Assembly: GCF_014633365.1 (NCBI RefSeq)
Contig: NC_068343.1
Span: 29,171,307 to 29,235,306 of the forward strand
Reading direction: 5' to 3'
Length of the DNA: 64,000 nt
DNA from: Diospyros lotus
Lineage: Eukaryota; Streptophyta; Magnoliopsida; Ericales; Ebenaceae
The notes beneath the pieces were generated by a model that saw only the letters and a program-made list of their open reading frames with translations, ran no database searches and was not told the origin of the DNA. A program made the position numbers and the translations under genes. Of the stretch, positions 31,628 through 44,790 are shown piece by piece (position 1 is the stretch's first letter; the number at the start of each line of letters is the position of its first letter).

Positions 31628-34044
31628 TGTAATGCCCCACTTTTCAATTACACAATGAAGCAATATGATTTTCATTTTATGCTAATAATAACCTCGAGCG
31701 TTATTGGAAACCCTTAATCAACAAAAGCGTTGGATCGAACCTGTAAACTTAATCAAAGCTTAATAAAGAGGTTTCCACTAGATTTCCTTTACAAACGTAA
31801 GAATTTCATACGACTTTCAATACTCCAAAAAAGCACAACACATCACTATAGGTGCAATGGTAGGACACTCACACATGTTCACAGTACATAGTAATCACGA
31901 CTTATAACTTTAACGGTATAATAAGTAAATCCAAGCCTTACATAACCCCTATTTATACAACTACGAAACACAACTCTCAAACAAACCCAAAGATTACATA
32001 AGATCCATAGTACATGGGTAATAGGAAGTTAAACTAAACTTCGACTTCCTCCTAGCCCTTTTCTCTTGCTTATCTCCGGTACCTGACACATTGAGATACT
32101 TGGGACGTTGAATATCCCAAGGGTATGAAACACCCAAGTTAGATAGTTACATCTAAGTGAGTGGCACAAGAAAGAAGATACATGCATGCATACGTTAGAC
32201 AAGAGACATCTCAACGAGTAATTCAAGAAAGGAAATAGTTCGTGCATAAGAAAATGAATACAAAGAACAACAAGAATCTTCCCTTATCACCATTTTCTCG
32301 GCCCATCATCATGCCAAACATCTCAACCTCACCTCTAGGCTAAGCCCCACCTCTAGGCACATGATCGTGGCCCAGCCCCTCATGCCTCACCTCTAGGCAC
32401 GACCTCACCTCTAGGCATAGGATTGCGAGCCACTATTATACTCGTCGGCACTTGTGTGAAATATCTCAACCTCACCTCTAGGTTAAGCCCCACCTCTGGG
32501 CATGTGATCGTGATCCAACCCCTTTTGCCTCACCTCTAGGCACAGGATTTCCTCCACGATCATCGTGATGTTCCACCAACAAGTTGCTAATCCTCATGTT
32601 CAAATTCTAGTCCCATCAACCAACCACAAATACAAACACCGAGATACGTATAAAATAGACAAGATATGCTCAAGGAAAGGAAATGCAAGATGTAAGCCAC
32701 CAACCATGAGATGTTGTATGACAAAGTAGAAGGAATATGATATGCAAGCCACAAGCCACTAACGAAAGTAGTCATGGTCAAACCCAATGCCATAAAGTAA
32801 AAAGGATATGCTCGAAATAAAGGAAACATAATATGTAAGCAACGAACCATCTATAATGAACCCAAGAGTGATCAAGAGGAAGCAAGAAGCATGCACAAGA
32901 ATCACTCACCTTTAGGTTCACCAGAAAGTGCCATTTACACACAAATCGATGTTGTTTACTACCAAAACATGAGTTTTCGTAAGGTAAATGCCAAATATTT
33001 TTATACAGAGTTATAGGTCATTCAAATGGGAGTATTTCATAAAAATTTAATGGAAAAATAATGCTACATGCTCCCATGGAAGGGGCCTCATGCGCTACCA
33101 CGAGCAGCCCCTCCCGACGCTTGAAGCTCACACGCCACCCCTTATTTTCTGACAACTTTCGATCTCCTTTGTATTTCGGCCATAACTTGATCGTTTTAAC
33201 TCCGATTCAACCCTCGTTTTTTCCTATAGCTTTACTTTTTAATGCTCTACAAGATTATAACAAAAAAAAAGACTTACCTCTCTAATTTCTGACTACTTTG
33301 GCCCAAATTCCGATGAGGTGCAATTTCCCATCAAACCTTCGTATCTCCTTCGTTTCTCCACCAAATTCACTCCTCTTTTTTGCAGAACCTCCCCCTCTCT
33401 TTTAAGAATAGAACCTCACTTAGAAAGCTCTCAAAATAACCTTCCTTTCCCCCTTGGGACATGGCCAGATTCTCCTCTCCATAGCCTATTTATAGAAGTG
33501 CTCAATAAATCACATTTTGCCATCTATCGCCCTTAATTATAACTCATCATTACTTTTCTACCCCTTTTCCATGTGTCACCACAAGATTTTTCCACTTGGC
33601 CTTGAGATTTGAGCCAACATCATTGTTTTTATCTTATGGCGCCATGTGTCCCATATAATCAGGAGGCCTCATTATTACCTTCCATGTGTGGCCAATAAAA
33701 GCTTGCCACATGTCCCAGCCTTGGAGTCTAAGTAATCTTGGAGTCTAAGTAAAGACTTGGAGACTTGGGCTTAGACTTCAAAATGATCCAAAACTAAATT
33801 TGATTGAAGTTTAATGTCCAAGGATATTTTGAAATTCATATCTTTTACACTAATTCCCAAGACTTTTGATCAATTGTACTTTTACCCGAACTTCAATAAT
33901 TATAACTTTGCCCCTGGCTCAAAAAATAATCTTTTGTCTCAGGCTTCAATAATCCCTTGAAATGACCTATTTTCTCAAGTATCGAAACCCTTTAGTCTCA
34001 GGCATTAAATCCTATTTGATTCTGAAAAAATCTGTGGTATTACA
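31628..34044 (-). mobile_element. solo LTR (TGTAATGCCCC..GGTATTACA)
   Basis: 2417 bp, closely related to the LTR at 22952: same start, 'gcgttggatcgaacctg', 'acacccaagttagat', and the 'cacctctaggcac' tandem region (32320-32560). Flanks gtgca / ataca agree at three of five positions, so the TSD is only partly preserved. No coding domain. Confidence 0.7.
32320..32560. repeat. tandem 'cacctctaggcac' units
   Basis: Same motif as 23570-23745, six or more imperfect units. Confidence 0.7.
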
Positions 34045-34840
34045 ATACACGAGAATCGAGGTATTCTAAATACGTTCGAGGTGAGTGTTCTTACCCTAAA
34101 AAATTGGTATTTGAGCTACCTAAATGTGTTATGATTTCATGCAAAATAGTTTTGTTTCATGCAAACAGTTATTGGTAATGGTTGGTTTCATGTGGGACGT
34201 TTATCCCAAAACGTTTTATACATGTGCATTATATTTTATGCAATAAATGATGTTCATAAAATGTTATTTATACGATGCATTGAGTTGTGATATGTGGCAT
34301 TGTCATGCATTTGGTGTGGTTTATATGGGTTAAGCACTATGAGGGATTCTCTTAGGGTAGGTCTCATCGGGTTATGTTGGTTTATTTCATGACTTGCATA
34401 CATTCATGAAAATGTGTTTTGAATCTCATTAAGATGATTCATCATCTAATTTGGACTATGTCTCTGGAATATTCAAACGTTCTAGGTGAAAGTAGCGGCA
34501 CGAAGAGAAAAGGGATAGCCCAAAAGTGATGGCGTTTAGTAGATGGTTTATAGTATGTCGCTTTTAATTATGTTGTATATTTTGATGACATCATGTAAAA
34601 TGATAGTTTGACTTTATAGTTATGAATGAGATGGTTTTGGTTATATACTATTTGAGGTTTCGATCTAACTTCTTCATTTGAGATGATTTATCTATCTTAG
34701 TTTATTAATGATTATGAGTTGATATACTGAGAAGGTGTAATGGGATTGTTGGGGAACAATTTATGTGTTAAGTTTCTATTGGAAAAAATATATCCTTGAA
34801 ATCTTACGTTATCCAATGCCCTGGGAAAGCGAGGTGTTAC

Positions 34841-36382
34841 ATTCTCGACTTTCATCACTGAGATCATAGGGATCGTAGACATAGGCTTGACTCCTCTATA
34901 TATAAGGATCGACTATTGAGGTAGTTCAAAGTCGATAATCTTTCGTCGACAGTCAACTCTTGCATAATGTCGTGACAACCAATCCATGCCAAGGATCATA
35001 TCAAAATCCCTATCATCAAAAATTACCAAGTCTCCCAATAACTTCTTATCATGTACCTTAATCTCACAATTCTCAAATATTTCTCAAGCCACCATAATCT
35101 TATCTCCCAGTGTAGAAACAATCAAATGATACGATAAAGAAATCTAGAAATGGGGAACATAACATACTGTGTGCAGCGTAATAAAAGAGTGTGTAGAACT
35201 AGGATCAAATAATGCACGTACATCATGACCATATAAGGATAAAATACCCTAGATAGTCTCGTCACCTTGCTCTGCATCCGTTGTGGTGAGAGCATAAACC
35301 CTACCCTGCACCTAGGGTCTCTCCGCAGGCAGTGGATGCTGAGCTACTAGTAATGCTAGTATGGGTGCCACTCCTAGCCCTCTAACTATTGGTGGCCTCT
35401 GATTTTCCTATTGGCCTCTATTCTAGGGTGGTTGTGTACACCGATTAGGTGTGTGTCCTTTCTATTTGCACCTGAAACAGGTCACCTCTGGTGTGGGGAG
35501 TGTTGCTTGATTTCTCGGACAATCTTTCTTCCTATGCCCTTCTTGTCCACACTTGTAACATATGTTTTTCCCAGCTAGACACGGTCCTCCGTGCTTTCTC
35601 CCATATTGATTGCACTATGGATTATTCTCTGTATTATTTCCTTGTCCAGCTATCCACTTCCTTTTCTTATTACTGGATGAACCCTAAGATGTACTTGTGC
35701 CCTTCTTGGCTTCTTGAGTCTCTCTCCACTCGTTGCGATCCCGCTCGATAGCATACGCTCGCTAGACTACCATGGCATAATCCATGCTCAGAGCTCCTCC
35801 AAATGCATGTCGAATATCAGCCAGTAATCATCTCCGAAACTTGGCGGCCTTCTTTGCTTCAATGGACACCAACTCTGGGCATAACAAGGCAAGGTTGTAA
35901 ACTCTGCCTCATATTGGGCTATTGTCTTAGTACCTTGCACCAACTTAATAAACTCCTTCTACCTTTTGACCCACGCTAGACAATAAGCATCATTGAACAC
36001 TTGTTAAAATTCGACCCATGTGGGCTCTCGATTGCCAAACCTTTGGCAAGCAGTCTCCCACCATTTCTCGGCATCGCCTCTGAATAGAAATGTGCTAAGT
36101 CGCACCCGTCAGTCATCTATACAACCAATAGAACGTAGATGCTTCTCTATCGATAGCATCTAATTCTCTGCTATTATTGCATTTGTGCCTCCATGGAATG
36201 CTAGTGGTCGGAAGGCCATGAAATCTTTCAATAATTGGCTCCCAGTATATGTATCCACAACTAGAGATGTTGGGACGACTGACAGATCGCCTCCACTGCC
36301 TCCTGCTTCTTGTGATACTTGTGGTTGCCTTACCTAATTAGTAACTATGGTGTTTACCACCCTCATCAAACCTACGAGCATA
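34841..36382 (-). pseudogene. Tekay/Del chromovirus gag and protease remnant
   Basis: The minus strand, with many stops, reads: gag 'DFMAFRPLAFHGGTNAIIAE', 'WWETACQRFGNREPTWVEFQ', 'FRGDAEKWWE', a CCHC knuckle 'CYKCGQEGHRKKDC', a second cysteine block, then a protease with 'HDVRALFDPSSTHSFI' (usual DSGA..SFI changed to DPSSTHSFI) and 'FDMILGMDWLSRH'. This order is diagnostic of Ty3/gypsy chromoviruses of the Tekay/Del type. It ends at the gypsy LTR at 34840; RT and integrase are not in the window. Confidence 0.8.
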
Positions 36383-36621
36383 CCTCATGTAATATCCCTG
36401 ACCTTGTGAAAAAAATATAATAAGTGATTTAGTGCGTTGGAAGTAATTTATTAATGAATATTTATGATTTTGTGGAAAGTAATATTAAATCTAATGTGCT
36501 TTTGAATAAGGGAAATAAATGAGAAATTATGAAATTTCTTGGATCTGAATACAAGGTGGGAAAATTGGACACTTAATTGGTAAAAGATTAAATTAGGTGG
36601 GATTAAGAACAAGGGAGCTTG

Positions 36622-36825
36622 TAGCCTAGTGGTTGGAAGTGCAAGTGTGTAGTAAAGATGGAGAGTTCAAGCCTTGGGACGTGCAAGGATGCTGAAAATT
36701 CTGAATTTTTTTATCAAGGGGCAACCAAAAGTTAAATACAACAAACGTGAGCATAAAATTGAGGAGATCTTCAGCCTAATTGGTCACGCACTTGAAGGTC
36801 ATAGTAGTGGTCTTGGGTTCCATCC
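36622..36825 (+). promoter_or_regulatory. two tRNA-like A/B box pairs inside an LTR
   Basis: 'tagcctagtggttgg' (36622-36636) followed by 'gagttcaagcc' (36663-36673), then 'cagcctaattggtcacgc' (36772-36789) followed by 'gggttccatcc' (36815-36825). They resemble pol III internal promoter boxes of tRNA-derived SINEs. No full tRNA cloverleaf can be drawn. Confidence 0.4.
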
Positions 36826-37023
36826 AAGGTTGAGAAATTGAAGGCAGATTTTTGTAGGAAAGAAGCTGGAATTTTCAAGCAAAGTTGGGCACCAAAATAG
36901 TGTTGTTGGAGCCTCTAATTGAAGGAATTAATGGCTGCCACGAAGTAGCCATGTGTGGGCAGCAAGAACTGCCCTTGCTAGCTGTTAAATTCTCCATTTT
37001 CTACTTGCAAATTCAGCCACCAA

Positions 37024-39689
37024 TGTAACATCCCTTTTCTTAGAACTGCCCGAGAAGAGGTGCTACGGGAAAAAATAGATAAAATAAAATAAAACGCTCT
37101 GATAAACTGAAATCTGATACCATAACTGAACATCTCAATCAAACTGAAATAAAAACTCTGAGTCAAGTAAACTGAAAATCATAAGCTTTGTCTAAGGGAA
37201 AATCCCTCCATTGAAATATAAAAGTAATCCTAAACTGATAAGACACCATAAACTAACAAAACACCCAGACATCTTTGATCTTGAGCGACTCCACGTATAC
37301 ACATTCTTGGCCACTGCTGCTAGGCCCCACATCTAGTACTCCCCTGCTAGGACCTGGAATGGTGAAGAGTACAAGGTAAGCTACAAAGCTCAGCAAGTAA
37401 TAAGCTAGAAAGAATAACTGAACCTGAATCGAAGAATATCGATACTGATAAATTACTTACTGAACTTATACTAAGAGATATAATCACTGTCTGTTTGCAT
37501 TCATAAAAATATAATGCACATAAACTGTAAACTAAATACAGGTATGCAACTTTGGCACATAGGTTCACATAACTGTAAAACATACATGTCTGATCTGAAT
37601 CCTGCATACATAAAAACTGTAAGCACATACTGTGGGCAAAGCCATTAACCCCCTGGTCGTCACCAGGTAAGCACCTCATAAACTGAGTTGTAACTGAAAC
37701 TGATACTAATGGGATCCCCGCGGATAAGCCGCCTAGCGCACATAAAGCAATGCTCATATAAATACTGGCACACGATATGTAGTGCTCCATACAAAGTCAT
37801 ACTCAATGCTCATACAAATATGTATGCACATAATCTCATAGAATAATGTTAAACATGCCATAATAATTACTAAACATGATATATGATCTTCATCATTTAT
37901 ATTGAAATATAAAGATTATGTAATTTCTGAGTCATGGTATGGCATATTGGATTTATCATATCTTGGCATAGAAAAATTCAATTTTTAAAGTATTGAATAT
38001 TTTTATTAAATTAATAACTTTCATTAAGAATTCACTGGGAGTCATTTGGATATCTCAAGAGAGTCATTCGGATGCAAGGAAAGTCATTCGGATATAAGGC
38101 GTAATACTTAAGATGCATTCGAGTAGGGCATGGGTCATTGATGCTATTAACCTGAGCATTTGGATGCTATCAGGGTATTCGGATATGAACTTTGAACTTG
38201 GGAGATGCATTCAAATGAAAGGAAAGACATTCAGATGTTATTAGAAATTCATTCGGATGACACTACTATATCATTCGAATGCTACTCACAAACTTTTGAA
38301 ATTTGATGAAATTCATTCAGATGAAAGGGCTTGCATTCGAATGGATGAATGGAACACACACTGGTCATTCGAATGATAGAAAGTTTCATTCGAATGCTAG
38401 ATGATACAAAGCAAAGGCTATTCAGATCTTTCAAGGACTCATTCGAATAACAACAAAAAAAACTCATTCGAATGATACGATAACATTAAGAACTCATTCG
38501 GATAACCCTAAAACTCGTTCAAATGACACAAAGCTCATTCGAAAGTTTCAAACATCATAAGAATAAACTTACAGTAGCAGAGATTGCATCTTGAATCGAA
38601 CTTAACCTTACTGCACCATTCCGAAAGAAATCTTGGGAGTACAATCCCAATCTATTTGAACAACCATAAGAATGATTCAAGGATCATATTTGAAAGAAAA
38701 CACTGTAAGAATTATGCATCACTTATCAAACCCACTGGATACTGATATGACTGCGTACATACATATGCATGTAAACACAACTGATAAAGATCTGGGAACA
38801 AGAATGAAGAGTCTTGTTTAATCTGAGCACATATGCTAACATAATTTGGAGATCATATTTAAAAGAATTGCTATAAAGAATCATGCATATCTGCTTCATG
38901 CACTCACTGTTATACGCATATATGTATATATACATGCACTATTTGCAAAAATTGAAACTCCACAAAGAGTTACTGAAAAATTGAGATTTAATACTGAATC
39001 ATGATCCCGTAAGAATGTTTTATAGGGATAGATACTTGCTCAGGAAAGCCTTTGATACACTAATCTGAACATGCATATAAGTATATACAAACTAGCTGAT
39101 AAACTAAGTATCAAACGAGAGTATAAAAAATTCTGAAAACGAACTATCATGATCTAATAATGGAAGTGATTACAGGGATAATACTTGCCTTAATCTTCTT
39201 GACTAGATTATAATGATTGCAAAGCAACTTCTCCTATGTTAGACACTACTGAAACTTTTTCTATCTTTTGTTCTTCACACGGCGTGAAGAAAATTATGGC
39301 TATCAAGCTATATATATATATAGGTATAAGACGCCTTAGCCCATAACTCAATCTCCTTTTATATCTGGGAATCCTTCTCTTACTACCACTAGGAGACTCT
39401 CAATCCAAATCCATCTCACGTATGGATTCTCATTCTCCCTTAAATACATAATCTCACTTAATTACTAATAATAAGAAATTATTATTAAAAATCTTAATTA
39501 ATAATTAAACTCTAGAATTACCTTCATGCCCTTGCATTTAATTCTTCAATAATTAAATGCCATTAAATGATATTCCTCAATTAAAAATCTAAATTGCTAC
39601 ATTAAATAATTGATTAGATAATTTTCAAAACTTAAATAAATATTTTAATAATTCTAAATAAATTTTGGGCCTTTTAATGGGTCGTTACA
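37024..39689 (-). mobile_element. solo LTR with CATTCGAATG motif cluster
   Basis: TSD accaa (37019-37023) / accag (39690-39694), one mismatch. 2666 bp. Ends TGTAACATCCC and GGTCGTTACA. Clearly the same family as the chromovirus 5' LTR at 42404-56547: same starting block 'cccgagaagaggtg.tac', 'ctccacgta.acacac', 'taggccccacatct.gtact'. TA-rich 'tatatatatatagg' near 39312 may belong to the minus-strand promoter. No coding sequence. Confidence 0.8.
38045..38550. repeat. cluster of ~20 CATTCGAATG-like near-palindromes
   Basis: Copies of cattcgaatg, cattcggatg, cattcggatat, cattcagatg and similar occur every 15-50 bp with unrelated sequence between. They mostly keep the same orientation where asymmetry shows it. 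Lies within the solo LTR at 37024-39689. Confidence 0.8.
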
Positions 39690-40722
39690 ACCAGCCTCCT
39701 CCTTTTTGCTGCCACATGGCAGCCTCTGGTGCATGCTTGGCCCTCAAGGAGTTGCTTTCAATCATGTGATAGAGGCATAATTAGCCTTGTGTCTTGTGAG
39801 GATAAAATAGTGGATGAGATTATGGATTTGGAGGTGAAAACAAGGGGCAGTCCAGGCTATAAATAAGTGGGCATGGGTGTTAAATGGAAGGCATGAAGTA
39901 AGGGAAAAGAGGAGAAGTGGTTGAGAGCATGGAAAGAAATTTTCAGCAATGAGGTATATTAATTTCAAAGTTAATTTATAGTTAAACTAGTTAATTTGAT
40001 AAGCTAGTTAATTAGTGAATTAACTTAGTAAAATAATTTAGTGGTATTCATTAGAGGATTTTAGTAGAATGGCTATCATGGATTTATTTAATTAATTTCT
40101 GTTATACATATTTATATAGGAAATTTTGGGTGCATCAACGTCGCGTTAATTGAGCTGTTGGCATTTAGTAATTGATAAGGTAAGGTTTAATATGTTGTGC
40201 GTGTAAATTAATTTGGGCCTGGCTTGTGTAAGACGAAGGGGGAAGTGTCTAGGCATGAGGCTATAGATAATGGGCCATGTGAGTCTTGAGATGGGGTCCT
40301 AAATGAAATCAGTGAGGCCACCAAAATCCGAACCAGGGTGCTATGGATAGGCCTACATGCATGATGCACTCCATATTATTTTATGTTTGTGATGCATTTT
40401 AATTTACTGCATCTCATATTACCCTTACTAAGTCTTATGACTCACCCTATTTTCCCCCACTAACCATATAGATGGCTCGGGGTCTAAGAAAGGAAAAGCG
40501 GTACTGATGGAAGAGTTGTCGGTTAACAGTGATTGCGAGCAGTGAGAATGTGGGTCGTATCTTGCATCGTTTATGTAATTTATATGTTCTGTAATTGACT
40601 ATGGGAGATGACACTGAATTAAATAAAATTCGATTTGAACCAAGTTAAGGTTCCTGCTATGAGTAACTCAGTGAATGTGTGAACTAGTCACGCTTGACTG
40701 TTGGAATATTTCGTTGGGCGTG

Positions 40723-41867
40723 TGGCCAGCGATTGTCGAACCACTCCAGAATTAGAGATCTATGTATCTCTTCTCTAGTTTGCAGCAAAGTGCACCCTAG
40801 GTCATCTCTCACAAGGAGCCTCACTTTCCTCTACGAACAAGAAGAACCAATATAAACAACAATTTGTTTGGGGGGGGGGGTTTGACAGAAAACTAATTAA
40901 CAAAACAGAAAGACAAGGATGGATGAAAAATCAGTAAAAGAAATGCAACCGGCTGTGTATTTGTCCCCTCTATGAAATCTTCCTCGTCCAATCTATAAAT
41001 CTTAGCTTGTTAGATGTTTTAATCTCTGGATATCAAACTTAAGGCATCCCCAACAATCGTCCAAGGATTGGAATGATTGGAATAACAAAATGAATACAGA
41101 AACCTCTTATAAACAAAATGCAACCATTCACTCTCTATTCAACCTATCCGGACCTATGCAAGAACAACCGTTCAAGCACATAATATTCATTTCCGAGATG
41201 TTATACTAACCGGCTATAACATTCTGTTCTCTTAAGCATTTAACAGAAAATGAAACCATGCAAATTCACACAAACCTGCCATGAACTCCATGCATTCACA
41301 AATTTGCTCAAACTAAACCAAATGGAAATGAATAAGAAACAAACAACAAACCAGGTTTTTTGTAGCTCATCCGGGACTCAGATTCCACATGGATTCAAGA
41401 TACACAACCGGTTACAAATGCTCTAGCCTATCATTACAGCAAGGAAGACAAAATGGAACAAAATGAAGAAAACAGAAAAAATGCTACAACAACAAAAACG
41501 GCCAGAGAATTCTCTCTCTTTTCTCCCTTTCCTTCTATGATGGAAATGAGTGCTAAGAGGCCTTAAATACATGGCTAAGAAATGAAGAGCTAGGAAGGCT
41601 AGGGTTGGGCCTAGCCCAACAGAAAATAAGTGAGCCCAAAAACAGCAAAATTGAGCAGCCCAAGTCAGCTCCTTTAGTTGAGCCACTTCTCTAGTCCATC
41701 CAATATTCCCTAAAGCCTAGATCCATAGAAGTAAGATAGAAAATAATGTAAGGATGATTTGAAGCATAATAAAATAGAAACAATGAAAGATCAGCAAAAA
41801 TTACTTCAAATAGCCTAATAAGACTGAGGTGAAATGCCAAAATATAGTATAAATATGCATGCTATTA
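40723..41867 (-). mobile_element. solo LTR, Athila-like
   Basis: Exact TSD gcgtg at 40718-40722 and 41868-41872. The minus strand starts 'taatagcatgcatattta', similar to the Athila LTR start 'tgatagagcgcatatttt' at 42751, with the first G changed. It ends '..gctggcca'. It shares 'aagaggcc' and a poly-G run (40871-40881) at the position of the poly-C run in the Athila LTR. No PBS or coding sequence. Confidence 0.75.
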
Positions 41868-42132
41868 GCGTGTTGGTATTTATTTATTTTATTTGAAATT
41901 GCAATTATATTTTAAGGGCTTAATCGGGTTCGAGAATAGGGTAAATTTCCGCTACCTATGTATTTTAAACCCGAGCTCTCGACAGTCGAAGGCGGTGAAG
42001 CCTGGACCCCACCAAGGGTGCCCATATTATTTTAATACTTTATGTTAGCAAGGCATAACTGCTCTTTGAAGTGGGCCAGGATTGTAACCATGGGTTACGG
42101 TGACACCCGATAGTATGCATCAGGGCGTCACA

Positions 42133-42385
42133 CCTCGCATCTCAGCCATCCCCTACTGTACATCACTACCAAACTCCCCTAGTGAGCCAGGCGTGGATAT
42201 TGGAACCTCATCTAGAATAGAAGCAGTCTGACTGTGAGTATGGGGTCATCCACCTATATTACTCATCTTCTTGCATCACCACTCAGGGTTACAATACTGT
42301 TAATTGGGCCAATTTATCTAATTGACAGACACAAGTCCTAACTCTAACCAACATTTTATGTGTGTATGGGAGACACCTCAAAACA
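42133..42385 (-). pseudogene. chromovirus 5' leader and gag start remnant
   Basis: Lies between the primer site and the solo LTR insertion. The frame is broken. By position it is the leader and first codons of the gag continued at 36382. No independent domain recognisable. Confidence 0.5.
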
Positions 42386-42399
42386 CCGCTCTGATACCA
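42386..42399 (-). other. chromovirus primer binding site
   Basis: The minus strand reads 'tggtatcagagcgg', complementary to initiator methionine tRNA, four bases from the LTR end at 42404. Confidence 0.85.
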
Positions 42400-42750
42400 A
42401 TACTGTAACACCCCCTCTCCTAGAATAGCCCGAGAAGAGGTGTTACAGGAAAAATAAATCAAATAAAATAAAACTCTTTGATAAACTAAAACCTGATATC
42501 ATAACTAGACATCTCAATCAAACTGAAATAAAAACTCTAAGTCAAAATAAACTAAAACCATAAACTCTATTTGACGAACAATCCCTCAATAAATATGAAA
42601 ATAATCTTACACTGGCAAGACACTATAAACTAACAAAACTCCCAGACATCTTTTGTTCTTAAGCGACTCCACGTACACACACTACTGACCACTGCCACTA
42701 GGCCCCACATCTGGTACTCCCCTAATAAGACCTGGAATGGTGAAGAGTAC

Positions 42751-44088
42751 TGATAGAGCGCATATTTTCATATTATTTAGCCCTCATATTTAGTCTTTTT
42801 GCACGTTAGTTGTGTCATTTTATTCATCTTGATTTTGTTTTATTTTATTTTATAGGAATTGGGCTTCACACTATTTTATTTTATTTTGGACAGATTAGGG
42901 CTTCCTGGGTCATAAGGAATTTTGATGGCAAGAAGGGAAACAAGGAGATTGGAGACAAAGAAGCAAAAAGTGTGCTGCAGATTTGACCTTCTGTGATTCT
43001 TTCAAATGTTTGGCCAAGTTATAATCCCAGAAAGTGAATGATGTCTTCAGAGATATTGTAGAGGACTTCTTAGGCTTTTTGGAATGGTATGGTTTGTCCA
43101 AATTCGAGTTAGTTTGGGCCTCCAAACATCGCTTCAAAGTCGGGACTAGATAGCTGGGTTAAATTAGGAAAGCTGCACAGACGCTGAATCTTTAAAAGGC
43201 CATAACTTGGGCGTCCGATATCCAAATCAAGTGATTAAAAATCCCAAATTAATCTAGTCTTCCTGATCTACAATTTTTATGAAGGTCCGAAGCCCAGAAC
43301 GCACCTTATCCTATTCGAAATCAGCTGTGAAGTTTCAGTAACCTAGGGTTTCCTCCCTAAGCTCTATTTAAGCACATTAAGAGGCCATTAGGGCTGGATA
43401 ATTCTTTTCTCACGTGAACAATAGCCAATTTTCCTTTTCTCCATTGTTCTTGTCAAGATGGAAGGCTAAGAATTTTGTAACCGGTTGCATGCCATACTCC
43501 TTATCCCGTTTGAATCTCTGGACGTTTTTGTATATCTGTTTTCATCTTTAATCTTATGGTTTTGTTTCTTTGCTTCTTCTCAAGTGTGTATGTATTTTAT
43601 GCGATCGTATGAATGCATGCATGTTGCTTGGGAAGATTTGACTAATAGGCTCGATTGGGGTATTGGTTTGCAAGAAACAACATAAACTTAGTGGGCGATT
43701 GTTCATGTCGGTTTCAGATCTGTGTGCTAAAAAAAATTGAAACTTGTATATTGATTAAGAAGATCTTCTATGATTTTTATATTTTTTTTGATTTAGTCTT
43801 CGGCAATGGTCAAGCATTTTCTTTAGATCTGGGGATTAAAGATAAATAGGTTCTTTATATGGTGGATGATGATACCCGGGTAGGGAGGAAAGGTTGCAAC
43901 TGGTTGCATCTCGGTTTACTGTGTTCTTGTTTATTTTGTTTTCTGTTTTTCATCAAACCCCCCCCCCCCGTTTAGTCTTATTTTGACATATCTGTTCGAG
44001 GTTCGTTGGGAGACGACTTTGGGTTGCACCCTTATTGCAAATCCGAATCATTATTCTTCTAATTTATAGGTGTTCGACAGCCCGACCA
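42751..44088 (+). repeat. Athila 5' LTR
   Basis: 1338 bp, ends TGATAGAGCGCATATTTT and ..gacagcccgacca. Contains a poly-C run (43960-43971). Short open frames inside are mirrored in the 3' LTR and are not genes. Confidence 0.9.
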
Positions 44089-44093
44089 GATTT

Positions 44094-44111
44094 TGGCACC
44101 GTTGCCGGGGA
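44094..44111 (+). other. Athila primer binding site
   Basis: 'tggcaccgttgccgggga', matching the aspartate tRNA-type site (tggcgccgttgccgggga) used by Athila/Tat elements with one change, five bases after the LTR. Confidence 0.85.
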
Positions 44112-44790
44112 ACCGTCAAAACTGTTTCTGTCATAACAGGATACTAATTTCTAACCCTTTTCCTTTTTCCTTCACTGATTTTCTTCTAATATTACTAACT
44201 TTCATTTTTTTTTCTTTTTCTGGTTTCCTTTTAGGTGATCAGTTGTGCGACACAATATAGAAGGTTTGCAAAACCGAAATCTGCCTTCAAGAGGAAACTT
44301 CCAAAATCAACCTACTCACCTAAGGAAAATTGGTTCTTTCTTTCACTTTTCTTTTCTTTTTTATTTTTTTATTTTTGTGTGTTTCCTTTTTATTTTCCTT
44401 GCCTTTTGAGTGGTTTTTGCATCAAAATAGTGGCATTTCCTAATTCGTTTACACACTACTAGCACCCAAAGTGACTATCTCGGTTTGGGCCGAAACTTGG
44501 TGTCCAAAGGAATTGGGGTATTCTGAGTCGAACACATCGCCTTTGGCGATGACGTACGTCATTTTTTGACCAAATTCCAACGTTTAGACCACTTTTGGGG
44601 CCATTTTGTGTTTTTCAGTGGCTAATTTGTGTGGTTTTTAGTGTTTTTAGGTCCCTCAATGTTTTTGTGTTGAAATTTTGTGAAAAAAATTGCATAAAAA
44701 AAAAATCATCTAAGGGATTCTTGATTGTTACGTTTTGTGTTTTTGAGTTTTTGGTGTGCATAGGCCATTTTGTGTGCTGATCTTTAGTGC

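Larger units (their letters stand above)
31263..34840 (+). mobile_element. 5'-truncated Tekay/Del-like LTR, split by another LTR
   Basis: The right end is '..gaggtgttaca' at 34840. The block 'catctaatttggactatg..ctggaatattcaaacgttc' (34441-34486) parallels 11468-11506 of the solo LTR at 9517. The left part is missing, replaced by the CACTA-like end. After removing 31628-34044 about 1.16 kb remain. No coding sequence. Confidence 0.55.
36388..42132 (+). mobile_element. solo LTR (TGTAATATCCC..GGGCGTCACA) holding two further solo LTRs
   Basis: TSD cctca (36383-36387) / cctcg (42133-42137), one mismatch. About 1.93 kb remain after removing 37024-39689 and 40723-41867. A TATA-like 'ctataaataag' is at 39857-39867 on the plus strand. 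No coding domain. It interrupts the chromovirus gag. Confidence 0.75.

Noticed and set aside
44391..44460. Possible small gene after the Athila PBS (75-residue frame at 44235-44462)
   Set aside because: Phenylalanine-rich translation of T-rich leader sequence; the gag start at 44791 is clear from motifs.
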